Below, piece by piece: positions 17,660-26,336 of a stretch of DNA of 64,000 nucleotides. The position numbers and the translations under genes are program-made. The stretch is from DATAXP01 sp036272935 (lineage in GTDB: Bacteria; Planctomycetota; Planctomycetia; Pirellulales; PNKZ01), in assembly GCA_036272935.1 (NCBI GenBank), contig DATAXP010000124.1, positions 1 through 64,000 of the forward strand, written 5' to 3'. Position 1 is the stretch's first letter, and each line of letters starts with the position of its first letter. The notes under the pieces were generated by a model that was given only the letters and a program-made list of their open reading frames with translations, did no database searches and had not been told where the DNA came from.

Positions 17660-18203
17660 GACACGCCTCCGGCACGAGTTGCATTCGTGCTTGCTCACGA
17701 GCCGTCAAGGCCTCGACGCACTGACGCTCTTTTTCCAATAACAGTCGCTCGCTGCTCACCAGCAGGACGGGGGCGCCGGGCCGCTGCACGATGCCATACA
17801 CGCAGTTGTTCACCGAGTAGCCGTCGCTGACGATCGACACCCCACCGTCGGGCACGGCGGCAATGCTGCTGACACGGTCAACGAGCAACGCCATGCGCGC
17901 TCGTGCCGCGCGGAGGATCAGCACCGGGGTGTAGAGCGCCGGCGGTAAAGTGGGACAAGCCATCAGGTGGGCCATTCGAATGACGGGAATCGGCTCCGCG
18001 CCGATTCTGAGAAATCCTGCGAGCACTTCGGGACAAGCCGGCGGCCGCGACAATTCGGCCAGCGGTAGAATCTCTTGCACGTCGTTCAGGTCGATGCCAT
18101 ACGCCTGCGCCGCCAGATGAAAGACGATGAAACGCCGTAGCGACGCGGGTCGCAGTGCATCGGGGTCGCCGCTCATTACCGATAGTTTGTCGTCGTTCAC
18201 CAT
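17652..18203 (-). CDS. CheW-like coupling protein (first gene of the operon)
   Basis: 183 residues from the ATG at 18203 (MVNDDKL). A TTG at 18239 would add 12 residues. The CheW-like fold shows FIVFHLAAQAYGIDLNDVQE, LAGFLRIGAEPIPVI and MALLVDRVSSIAAV. It is divergent from the second CheW, and its acidic or glycine loops are shorter. It heads the eight-gene operon and overlaps cheR by 8 bp. By analogy with WspB/WspD, it may dock to a different partner than the downstream CheW. The 253 bp upstream, shared with a divergent kinase gene, should contain the operon promoter, but no confident -35/-10 was identified. Confidence 0.88.
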   Translation of the reverse strand: MVNDDKLSVMSGDPDALRPASLRRFIVFHLAAQAYGIDLNDVQEILPLAELSRPPACPEVLAGFLRIGAEPIPVIRMAHLMACPTLPPALYTPVLILRAARARMALLVDRVSSIAAVPDGGVSIVSDGYSVNNCVYGIVQRPGAPVLLVSSERLLLEKERQCVEALTAREQARMQLVPEACRE

Positions 18204-18456
18204 CGACACACTTGCCTGCTTTCGCCCGACTGAGACCAATCGCTTTCCAGAAGAGTATGGGTCGCGACGGACGGCCTCGGGCCGGGAAATTTACTTGCTG
18301 CTGCTCAACGCGAATGCCGTACGGCCTGGGACAATTGCCTATCACGGCAAGCCATTACCACGAGCGGCATCGGTCGTCGCACACTATCGTTCAAATGGTG
18401 CATGGCGTTGCCACACGGGAAGCACCGTCGAGAAGGAAGTCCGCGAGGTGCTTCGC

Positions 18457-20040
18457 ATGACAAAGTTGCAACGGCATGTGCTCGTCGTCGACGACGACGC
18501 CGTGGATGCCGAATTGCTGCGCAGACAGTTGGCGCTAATCGCCGACTGGAACTGCGAAGTGGTGCACGTTACCGACGCAACGGGCGCCCTGGCGCAGCTT
18601 GAGTGCGGCAGCCCCGATACCGTGTTCATCGATTTTCACCTCGGAGCCAAGACCGGCATCGAGTTGCTCAAGACGCTTCGCGAGGCCGGCTATCTAATGC
18701 CGATCATCATGCTCACCGGCCACGGGAGCGAGACGATCGTCAAAGAATCGCTGCTCTCCGGCGCCGATGATTACCTTGACAAGAACGCGGTGAACTCCGA
18801 GATATTGCGTCGTGCCTTGCAGCACGCCTATGCCCAAAGCCAGCGCCGTGACGCAAAGATAAAGCTTCAACTGACTCAATTCGCGATCGACCACGCATCG
18901 GATCCGGTGATGTGGCTAGGCGACGACGGACGGTTCTCCTATGTCAATGAAGCGACGTGCAAACTGCTCGACTACTCGAAACGACAAGCCTTAGGCCTCC
19001 ATGTCGGCGACATTTCCAGCATGATCCGTCACGAGGCGTGGCCCGCTGTCTGGCAACGATTGAAGCAGGCCGGCGCAACCAATTTGGAAGACGCATTTCG
19101 CGCGCGCGATGGCTCGATGATTCCCGTCGAAGTGCGGCTGACTTATGTGCATTGGAAGCACATCGAGCGATGTTGCGCCTTCGTGCGTGACCTCCGCGAG
19201 CGCAAGCGCGCTGAAGCCGAATTGCGCGAGAAAGCCGAGCAACTGCGACACAAGCAACGCTTGGAAGCGGTGGGAGCTCTGGCGGGAGGCGTGGCCCACG
19301 AATTCAACAATCTGCTGCAGGCGATACGAGGTTTCACGATCTACGCCATCGACGGGCTCGCTGATGATGATCAACGCCGCCAAGACCTCGCACAGGTGCT
19401 CGATGCAGCAGGCCGTGCCACTGATCTGACACGCCAACTGCTCGGCTTCAGTCGCAAGCAAGTGCTGCAGCGCGCCGCGTGCGATCCGAGCCAGATCGTC
19501 GTCGATTTGGTGAAAATGTTGCGCCCGGTGATCGGCGAGCACATCGGGTTGGTAGTGTCGCTCGATCCAGACATCGGTACCGTGTTCGCCGATCGGAATC
19601 TGCTGTCCCAGGCGTTGCTCAACCTCTGCATCAACGCGCGCGACGCCATGCCCGATAGTGGCACGCTGACGCTGGCAACGGCGCGCGTTACGCTCGACGA
19701 CTCGGCAGAATCAGCCGGCGTGAACCTGAATCCGGGCGAATACCTACGATTCACGGTCAGCGACACCGGCTGCGGCATGCCTCCCGAAGTGCAACAACGA
19801 GTTTTTGAACCGTTCTTCACCACTAAGGAAATTGGCAAAGGGACCGGCTTAGGACTGGCAATGGTTTATGGCAGCATTCAGCAGCATGACGGAGCGATCC
19901 TGCTCGACAGCGAAGTCGGCCGCGGCACGACGTTCACGATCTACCTGCCGATGGTCACCGTGCCCGAACCAAGCCAGTCGCCGCGCGGAGCAGTCCCCGC
20001 GGCCAAATCGGACTGCCAGGCCGTCTTAGCCCCAGCGTGA
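18457..20040 (+). CDS. REC-PAS-histidine kinase (NtrB-like kinase core)
   Basis: 527 residues from the ATG at 18457, preceded by gcgaggtg at good spacing; the longer open frame upstream overlaps the divergent cheW and is rejected. A receiver (1-125) has VLVVDDD and Asp59 in VFIDFHLGAKTG. A PAS domain (about 135-250, WLGDDGRFSYVNEATCKLL) is followed by a HisKA domain with His281 in GGVAHEFNNLLQAI, the ALAGGIAHDFNN type common in soluble kinases. HATPase has NLCINARDAMP, DTGCGM and GTGLGLAM. It diverges from the chemosensory operon and may take phosphoryl groups from it through the N-terminal receiver. Confidence 0.92.
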   Translation: MTKLQRHVLVVDDDAVDAELLRRQLALIADWNCEVVHVTDATGALAQLECGSPDTVFIDFHLGAKTGIELLKTLREAGYLMPIIMLTGHGSETIVKESLLSGADDYLDKNAVNSEILRRALQHAYAQSQRRDAKIKLQLTQFAIDHASDPVMWLGDDGRFSYVNEATCKLLDYSKRQALGLHVGDISSMIRHEAWPAVWQRLKQAGATNLEDAFRARDGSMIPVEVRLTYVHWKHIERCCAFVRDLRERKRAEAELREKAEQLRHKQRLEAVGALAGGVAHEFNNLLQAIRGFTIYAIDGLADDDQRRQDLAQVLDAAGRATDLTRQLLGFSRKQVLQRAACDPSQIVVDLVKMLRPVIGEHIGLVVSLDPDIGTVFADRNLLSQALLNLCINARDAMPDSGTLTLATARVTLDDSAESAGVNLNPGEYLRFTVSDTGCGMPPEVQQRVFEPFFTTKEIGKGTGLGLAMVYGSIQQHDGAILLDSEVGRGTTFTIYLPMVTVPEPSQSPRGAVPAAKSDCQAVLAPA

Positions 20041-21879
20041 TCGCAAATAGCTCGACAGCGTATCGAACAGTGCGCGCCGAGCCGCAAAGCGCGAGAACGT
20101 ATGATCGGCATCATCGATGAACGACACGCGCAGCGTACCTTCGGCAAGCATGCGGCTTGCCTGGCGCTGGGCGTGATGCTTCAGAATGACGAACCCTGGA
20201 TCGCTCCGCGAAACGAACATCGCCAGCCTGCGGCCTCGCGCGAGCACACGCCGCAAATCGCCGGGCAGGTCGTCCGCCTCGGGATGCGACGGCAACCGGC
20301 ACGATTCAGGTCGCGCGACAGCATCGTACCGGCGCGGCAGTGATGCGATGCGATGATGCAATCGCTGCGCGAGCAGACGCGCAGCCGCTGCCATGCTCAA
20401 CCGAGTCTGTCCCGAAAAGAATTTCAGCCACTTGCTCCATTGAGTCGCCGCGGCCATCGAGTAATGGTCCGCCAGTCGTTGCTGCGACATTACATCGTCG
20501 ACCTTCATCCCGTCGTTCCAATAGAAGGTCAACGGATTGATGAGAATCGATTCGACGAGTGTTGGCGAGTCGAGCTGTGCAGCCGATTGGAATGCCGCGT
20601 AAGCTCCCGAACACAGACCCATTAGCACGCACCGCCTGATTTCATACCGCTTCGCCAGTGCGTCGATGGCAAGCTGGATGTCGGCGAAGGCGGTTGCCGG
20701 ATAACAATCGTTTTCCCGTTCGGCGTCGGCGATCACGCTGTCGCCCAGACCGCGCAGGTCGAAACGCAGGCAGCGATAACCTGCCGCCGCGAACTGGCGG
20801 GCCAGGAACACATTCAACCGCCCTGGACCAACGCGATAAGCCGATCCGGCGTTGAGCAGCACAATCGCCGGCCGCTGGCAGTTCGGCGGCTCCGCCGGTT
20901 CGCTGACGATGCCGAACAGATCGGACGATTCGCTCAGCCGCCATGCTGTCTCAAGAATCGGCTCATCGCCGGCGGCGCTCATGGTCGCTACGTTCGGCCC
21001 CAAAATGCTGAGGTCGATCATCAGTTCGGATGGGCCATCGCGACTGGCGCGCTCGTCGAGCCAATCGACGATCGCGCGGATCGCCTCGGTCGGCACTTCG
21101 CAGCGATGCGGCTCGGCCATCATCGCGGCATAACCGGCCGTGACGATCTGATCGACTGCGGCGCCCGAGCCGGCCAGATGATCGGCCAAGCGCGCGTCAG
21201 GCCCCAGATCGTCGCGGGCAACGATCAGCGCGCTACGGCACCTCGCTGCCGAGCGGGTGAGTTGCAGCTTCGACAGATCGGCGGCTGCGGCCTGGGTAAC
21301 CAAGAAGCCGCCCGCCTCAATGGATTCGCGTGCTTCGCTCGAACTGGCGGCGCCCGAGCGATCGACCAACGTCATTTCACGCACGTACGCCCGACCGCTG
21401 GTGACCGGCGCCCACAGGACAAAATTCTCGACCTCCAAGTCGCCGATCGCCTCGGCAGCCAGTAGTGCGCCGGCTCGTAGGCCAACGATGCTCACTTGCC
21501 GGCAGCCGCATTCGTGCGTCATCCACTTGGCCGCCTCGCGCACGTTGGCGATCCAAGTTGCGACACGATACGCAGCCTGGTCGTCCCCCGCCGAGTCGCC
21601 GGTGCCGTGCCAATCGAACCGAAGCACCGGCATCTGCCGCGCCGCAAGTGCATCGGCCAGGTGCCGCAAGCTGCGATGGGCGTGAAGCTGCTCGTAACCC
21701 AACGGCGGACAAATCACGACGCCGTGCGCATGTGACGGCCGAAGAGCGTGCGTGTGCAGCCAGGCGAACAGCGGACCTTGTTCGGTCGGCAGGTACAGCG
21801 CGCTGCGCATGATGTTCGTCGCAACCAGATGTGGATGCGCCGCGAGCGATGGCGACAAAACAGTTGCATCGGCCGTCAT
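20026..21879 (-). CDS. Fused tandem alpha/beta hydrolase (exosortase-associated hydrolase-like)
   Basis: 617 residues from the ATG at 21879, which overlaps the GH2 stop as ATGA. Two alpha/beta hydrolase domains are fused. Domain 1 (about 30-275) has HGVVICPPLGYEQLH, FDWHGTGDSAG and the elbow GLRAG (133-137) with Arg at the nucleophile position. Domain 2 (about 320-610) has IVLLNAGSAYRVGP, FDLRGLGDS and the elbow GLCSG (421-425) with Cys at the nucleophile position. From memory, these variant elbows recall the paired hydrolases 2 and 1 of exosortase A/EPS clusters, which are normally separate genes. Last gene of the carrier-protein operon. It may transfer or release the thioester-bound acyl group. 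Confidence 0.82.
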   Translation of the reverse strand: MTADATVLSPSLAAHPHLVATNIMRSALYLPTEQGPLFAWLHTHALRPSHAHGVVICPPLGYEQLHAHRSLRHLADALAARQMPVLRFDWHGTGDSAGDDQAAYRVATWIANVREAAKWMTHECGCRQVSIVGLRAGALLAAEAIGDLEVENFVLWAPVTSGRAYVREMTLVDRSGAASSSEARESIEAGGFLVTQAAAADLSKLQLTRSAARCRSALIVARDDLGPDARLADHLAGSGAAVDQIVTAGYAAMMAEPHRCEVPTEAIRAIVDWLDERASRDGPSELMIDLSILGPNVATMSAAGDEPILETAWRLSESSDLFGIVSEPAEPPNCQRPAIVLLNAGSAYRVGPGRLNVFLARQFAAAGYRCLRFDLRGLGDSVIADAERENDCYPATAFADIQLAIDALAKRYEIRRCVLMGLCSGAYAAFQSAAQLDSPTLVESILINPLTFYWNDGMKVDDVMSQQRLADHYSMAAATQWSKWLKFFSGQTRLSMAAAARLLAQRLHHRIASLPRRYDAVARPESCRLPSHPEADDLPGDLRRVLARGRRLAMFVSRSDPGFVILKHHAQRQASRMLAEGTLRVSFIDDADHTFSRFAARRALFDTLSSYLRSRWG

Positions 21880-24410
21880 CGCGCACTCCCGGCTGCCGCG
21901 GCCGAAACCGATACGCTCTCTTCGCGATTCAACGCCTCGACCGTGCAACGGAACGATCGTGGAGTGCCAGCGATCGGCCGGAACATGGCGGTCTTCGCAC
22001 GCTCGGGAGGCAGATGGAAATAATTGTCGTCAGGCAACCAACCTTCGGCATCGAGATGTACGGCGTGCAGAAACTCGCTGCCGCGCAAGCTGAGCCGCAC
22101 GGTTGCTTCATCGAGCCGCTCGGCAATTGCCTCGGGCATGGTGCCGGGCCGCGGTTGCGGCTCGCGGCGATGGATGAAATGGAACGCTTCGCTGATCGGC
22201 TGCCGCTCGGCGTCGCACCAGGTGGCGATCACCACGTCGTGATGCGGCGGTCCGAAACGGTAGGCGTAATTGCAATCGTAGAACCGGCCGAGAATCTCAT
22301 CGACGCTGCGCCGCAGCTTGCCGCGAGCGTCGACGTGAATGTCAGACCTGCCGTGCGCGATGACAAGGTTCGGCTCCTTGAGCAGCGTGACCTCAAGCGT
22401 GGCGTCGCACGCCAGAGCAGTCTCGTTGGTAAGGTGCAAATCGAGGCCGTTGATCCCTTCGTCAGTCATGGTGAGCTGCCGGCTCTGCCACGCCCGCTTG
22501 AGATGGTAGTACGCCGCCTTGGGCACTCCGGCCGCATCGACGATTCCCCAGCCCGCGCCGGCCCATAGGTCCTTGTAAAACCAAACGAGCGCGCCTTGGT
22601 TGCTGCTGTGCGTGCTCCGCCACTCGGCGAACGCGCGGGACATCATCTCGCCGGTCGCCGTGCGGCCAAGCTGCAAATAACGCCCCATCTGGAACGACCG
22701 CAGCGCCACCGGATCCACACTGTACAGCTCGCGCAGATAATGATCACGAACGTCCTCAAAATCCCAGCCCGCTCCGGTATCGCGCGGCACACGGCGTTTC
22801 CAGCGGGGATCGTGAGCCGCGGGATTCGCGCCGTCGAACACCTCGAACGTCGTTGCCGGCTCAGGAACGTTCGAGAAACCGAGGCATTCGGGCGTAAAGC
22901 CCACGTCGGCGCTGCGCAACTCGGCGAGCGGTCGCAGGTACGCGCCGACGCCGTAATAATGCGTTACTCCTTCCCGGGTGTGAAACGGCAGTGTGCCACC
23001 GGAAGGCGTTGAAGGAACGTAGGCCGTGTTCGGATGAAGTTCGGCGACGAGTGAGGGCAATTGCTCGGCGAACCACACATTGCGCCACAGCTCGCGCGGC
23101 ATGCCGAGCATTGCCGCCTGCTGTTCGATCTCGCTGTTCCCGCAATACACGACAACGCTTGCATGGGCCGCCAACCGAGCGACTTGCTCGCGGGCTTCAG
23201 CGGTGATGTTCGCCAGGAAGGCCGGATCATCAACCGGGTAATCCATGTTGGCGAACATGAAGTCCTGCCACACCATGATCCCCAACTCGTCGCACAGCTC
23301 GTAGAACAGATCGTTTTCGTAGGTCATCGTGCCGCCGACGCGCAGCATGTTCATGCCGGCATCGCGTGCCAGCGTCAGGTCGCGTCGCAGCGACGCCTCG
23401 TCGCCGGCCAGCGACACCAGATCGGTCACAGTCCAACAGGCCCCGCGGCAGTAGATCGGCTCGCCGTTAATTCGCACGGCAAAGCGTTCGCCGGCCCGCA
23501 TGTCGAGCTGGCGAAAGCCGATGTTTGCGCGGTGAACGACGTGATCGGCTTCGGCGGTTTCAACGACGATCTCGCACGCCAGCCGCTCGGGGGCACCATG
23601 CGTGCGAGGCCACCAACGCGGTGCGTGCTCGATGCGCGCTTCGCCGGCCACGGTCCATCCCCGCTCATTCTCGCGAAGCGCGAGTGCGTATTGAGCCTCT
23701 CCGACGCGCAGCCAAACGCTTTGCGGCTTAGCAATCGAATTCAGGAGGCCGCGCACCGTGACGACACCGGTGTCGCCCTCGAGCCTTGTCGTCAGGCCCA
23801 AATCTTCAAGCGCGACCGTGGAGCAATCGATTCGCACACCGCGCCACGGTCCAACGGCCGGTGCGACCGGCGCCCAGCCAGGAATGCGCCCAAGCAACGT
23901 GGTGCGGTGCCAGCGTAGTTGCTGCTGGGCGACGAGATTCGTCTTCCAGCGCGGCCGCGGCCGTTTTTGCTTCAGCGCCTCGGTGAGCGAACGGAAGCCG
24001 AGCACCAGCTCGTTTTCATCGCGTAGCAACGTCGAGACATCGACGCGGTGCGACCGGAACATATTGTCGGTCGCGAGAATCTTTTCGCCGTTCAGCCACA
24101 CCTCAGCGATCGTCACCAGGCCGTCGAAACACAGCACGCAGCGATCGGTGCCGGGATCGGCCAGCGTGGTGCGGAACCACCAATCGTGCGCGTCGAGATC
24201 GAGCGGCGCATCGTGGTTCCAGCGGCCATTAGCCCGCAGCACCTCGGCGACCGTTGTGGGCCCCGTTGCCGGCAGCCACTCGATCGCGCCGGCGTGAAGC
24301 TGATCGGGATGCGCGATCGTGCCGGGCCGGTGTGCCGAGCACGACCACGGCCCGAAAGCGGTGGTGCCGAGATCGACGGATTCGCTGAGTTCGCGAAGCT
24401 GGTGGGTCAT
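21876..24410 (-). CDS. Glycoside hydrolase family 2, beta-mannosidase-like
   Basis: 844 residues from the ATG at 24410 (MTHQLREL). An N-terminal jelly-roll sugar-binding domain (WFRTTLADPG, FDGLVTIAEVWLNG) is followed by an immunoglobulin-like domain and a TIM barrel. The likely acid/base is Glu427 in VVYCGNSEIEQQ and the nucleophile Glu508 in FTPECLGFSN. There is no signal peptide, so it should act in the cytosol, unlike exported glycosidases. It lies within an operon of a carrier protein and an amino-acid ligase, with ATGA overlap to the hydrolase fusion. Its substrate may therefore be an intracellular glycoside carrying an aminoacyl group, or it may act as a transglycosidase. True beta-mannosidase activity is unproven. 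Confidence 0.85.
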   Translation of the reverse strand: MTHQLRELSESVDLGTTAFGPWSCSAHRPGTIAHPDQLHAGAIEWLPATGPTTVAEVLRANGRWNHDAPLDLDAHDWWFRTTLADPGTDRCVLCFDGLVTIAEVWLNGEKILATDNMFRSHRVDVSTLLRDENELVLGFRSLTEALKQKRPRPRWKTNLVAQQQLRWHRTTLLGRIPGWAPVAPAVGPWRGVRIDCSTVALEDLGLTTRLEGDTGVVTVRGLLNSIAKPQSVWLRVGEAQYALALRENERGWTVAGEARIEHAPRWWPRTHGAPERLACEIVVETAEADHVVHRANIGFRQLDMRAGERFAVRINGEPIYCRGACWTVTDLVSLAGDEASLRRDLTLARDAGMNMLRVGGTMTYENDLFYELCDELGIMVWQDFMFANMDYPVDDPAFLANITAEAREQVARLAAHASVVVYCGNSEIEQQAAMLGMPRELWRNVWFAEQLPSLVAELHPNTAYVPSTPSGGTLPFHTREGVTHYYGVGAYLRPLAELRSADVGFTPECLGFSNVPEPATTFEVFDGANPAAHDPRWKRRVPRDTGAGWDFEDVRDHYLRELYSVDPVALRSFQMGRYLQLGRTATGEMMSRAFAEWRSTHSSNQGALVWFYKDLWAGAGWGIVDAAGVPKAAYYHLKRAWQSRQLTMTDEGINGLDLHLTNETALACDATLEVTLLKEPNLVIAHGRSDIHVDARGKLRRSVDEILGRFYDCNYAYRFGPPHHDVVIATWCDAERQPISEAFHFIHRREPQPRPGTMPEAIAERLDEATVRLSLRGSEFLHAVHLDAEGWLPDDNYFHLPPERAKTAMFRPIAGTPRSFRCTVEALNREESVSVSAAAAGSAR

Positions 24411-24426
24411 TGGCGTTGTCCGTTCC

Positions 24427-25407
24427 CTAACGGTCGCGGCTCGTTTGCGCCAACAGGCCGTCGATCGCGCTAGCCCAAGTTCTCGCCATCTCGTCCAGTG
24501 GCGACAGGTCGAGCGGCTTCTTGCGAGCCATCGCACGCGCTAGCTGGAATTGCATCGTCTTGGCCCCCGACGACAATGCCGAGAAGGCGTGCATCGATTC
24601 GTCGAGCCCTGGCACGTCGTTGGCCATGAGCCAGCCGAGGTACGTGGCCGCCAACTCGTAGCACGCGCCGAACTGCCGCAGCGTGGCGAACGAATATTGG
24701 TGAAACACTTCCAACGGCTCGTGTGCGAGCCAATCCATGTCGGCTGCGAACCGCGGCTTGAACTTCGCGAACGGATTCGCCTCGGGCAGCAAATCGAGCT
24801 GCCGCCACAAGAGCCGCAGGGAGGTCTCGACCAACGCTTCGCGGCTTAGCGCCTCGCCGGAACGCCGCTTCACAAACTCGGTGTAAGGCGGGAGCACGTC
24901 GGGCCCCGCCCCGTTGAGCCGAAACACGTTCGCGAAATCGTCGCCGAGTAGCTCGTAATAGCCCTGGCCATGGAAGTAGCCAAGCCGCCGCTCGGCCACG
25001 TCGATCTCGACCGCTGCCACGGTGCTCTTCACGTGGGCCAACTGATACGCGGTGCCGGCGGTGTCGGGCAGGTAGAACGAATCGAGCTCGACGAGCACTG
25101 GCCGGCCCAGGCCGATCTGCTCTTCGACATGGCCGACCAACGGCCGCCAGATCGCCAGCTCCTGCACGTCGAGGCCGTACAACTCCGCCAGGTCGGCCAG
25201 TGGAAACTTGAAGAAAGTCCACTGATCGCCTTCGAAGTCGATCGCCACGGTGAACGGCGCCGCGGCCAGCGGCTCGAAGCCCCAGGCGTGCAGCAGCTCG
25301 ACCCAAACATCGACGTAGCAGTTCGTCTCCGCCCAGTGACGCTCCTGCGTGTGGATGCGGTGCCGCTGGTACGTCGCCGGATCGAGCGCCAGAACGTGTC
25401 GCTTCAT
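24427..25407 (-). CDS. DUF1839 family protein
   Basis: 326 residues from the ATG at 25407, overlapping the ligase stop as ATGA. It begins MKRHVLALDPATYQRHRIH and contains ETNCYVDVWVELLHAWGFEP, VELDSFYLPDTAGTAYQ and GYFHGQGYYEL. This pattern matches DUF1839, a family of unknown function that I recall next to amino acid:carrier-protein ligases. The N-terminal half (acidic, with Cys and a Tyr/Asp-rich core) could be a peptidase-C39-like or acyltransferase fold, but I cannot assign catalytic residues safely. Tight coupling to the ligase argues that it uses the aminoacyl carrier protein as substrate. Confidence 0.82.
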   Translation of the reverse strand: MKRHVLALDPATYQRHRIHTQERHWAETNCYVDVWVELLHAWGFEPLAAAPFTVAIDFEGDQWTFFKFPLADLAELYGLDVQELAIWRPLVGHVEEQIGLGRPVLVELDSFYLPDTAGTAYQLAHVKSTVAAVEIDVAERRLGYFHGQGYYELLGDDFANVFRLNGAGPDVLPPYTEFVKRRSGEALSREALVETSLRLLWRQLDLLPEANPFAKFKPRFAADMDWLAHEPLEVFHQYSFATLRQFGACYELAATYLGWLMANDVPGLDESMHAFSALSSGAKTMQFQLARAMARKKPLDLSPLDEMARTWASAIDGLLAQTSRDR

Positions 25408-26333
25408 AGTTCGAGCACGTCCTTCACTTCGCGAGGCCAATGATCGGGATCGAAGCCGTGCTTGGTGAACAGCGCCAACGCGATCCGCTCGAGCCCAAAG
25501 CCAATGCACGCCGTATGAGCCGGCTCGCCATCGGCGGTGCGGATATCGAACGCTTTGCCGAAGTGGTCGAGGTGGCAGTTGCACGACGTGATCGCCGTGG
25601 GCTTTTCGCCGCTGGCGATCGGGTAAACCAGCTCGAACTTCAGCACTTGCTCTTTTTGCGTGGCAGCCATGATCCGCGCGCCGCGTCCGAAGAACGGATC
25701 GTTCGCCACCACCGGCTGCACGTCGAGGCCGACCGCGTTCAGGATCTCGGTGCCCAGCGACAACCAGAAGTCGCGGTGCTCGCGCGCCTGGTCGGCAGTG
25801 CCCAGCCGCACGTACTCGCGCTGCCGGAAGATTTGCATGCGGGCCGGATCGGCACTCGGCTCGTGGCGGAACACGAAACTCCGCAGGTCGACCGTGCGCC
25901 CGTCGGACGGCAGGGTGCCGGTGGCCGTCGGGTACAGCGGGTAGCAGGCGGCCGGCGTCATCATCACCTGCGTCGGCGAAAGGTGCAGCGTCCAATCTTC
26001 ACCGGTACGACGGCGTTCGAGCAGCTTGCCGTGCTCCTTCACCTCGCCGGCGAAACTGTGCACGGAGCCCATCAGATCTGGAAAGTTCTCGATGTGCGTG
26101 GTTCGCAGATAGTCGGCACGGTTCATGATGCCGGGGAACCGCATCACTTCCGCCCGCAGATGGCTGCCGCGGCGAGTGACGTAGCGCTCGAAGTGTTCGA
26201 TCACCCCTTCAAACGTGCCGCTGAGACCGTACAGGCCAGTCGCCCCGGAGGGAATCAGCAAACCCGCCTCGACAAACCGCTCCTGGCAGGCGCGAAACGC
26301 ATCGGTCAACGGTTCCGAGAGAACGGTACACAT
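25404..26333 (-). CDS. Amino acid:[carrier protein] ligase (SerRS-like)
   Basis: 309 residues: a class II aminoacyl-tRNA-synthetase core without a tRNA-binding domain. Motif 2 is FRHEPSADPARMQIFRQREY and motif 3 is GFGLERIALALF. Three residues fit the active-site zinc ligands known in bradyrhizobial homologues and archaeal-type SerRS: Cys130 (TPAACYPL), Glu173 (RQREYV) and Cys276 (HTACIGFG). Characterised members activate Gly or Ala with ATP and transfer it to the phosphopantetheine of a small carrier protein rather than to tRNA. The matching carrier protein, dehydrogenase and DUF1839 are in the same operon. The ATG lies 3 bp after the dehydrogenase stop. Confident in family, not in amino-acid specificity. 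Confidence 0.92.
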   Translation of the reverse strand: MCTVLSEPLTDAFRACQERFVEAGLLIPSGATGLYGLSGTFEGVIEHFERYVTRRGSHLRAEVMRFPGIMNRADYLRTTHIENFPDLMGSVHSFAGEVKEHGKLLERRRTGEDWTLHLSPTQVMMTPAACYPLYPTATGTLPSDGRTVDLRSFVFRHEPSADPARMQIFRQREYVRLGTADQAREHRDFWLSLGTEILNAVGLDVQPVVANDPFFGRGARIMAATQKEQVLKFELVYPIASGEKPTAITSCNCHLDHFGKAFDIRTADGEPAHTACIGFGLERIALALFTKHGFDPDHWPREVKDVLEL

Positions 26334-26336
26334 GGT

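Noticed and set aside
18127..18456. Longer N-terminus for the REC-PAS kinase
   Set aside because: It overlaps the divergent cheW start, has no domain features, and the ATG at 18457 has a good ribosome-binding site.
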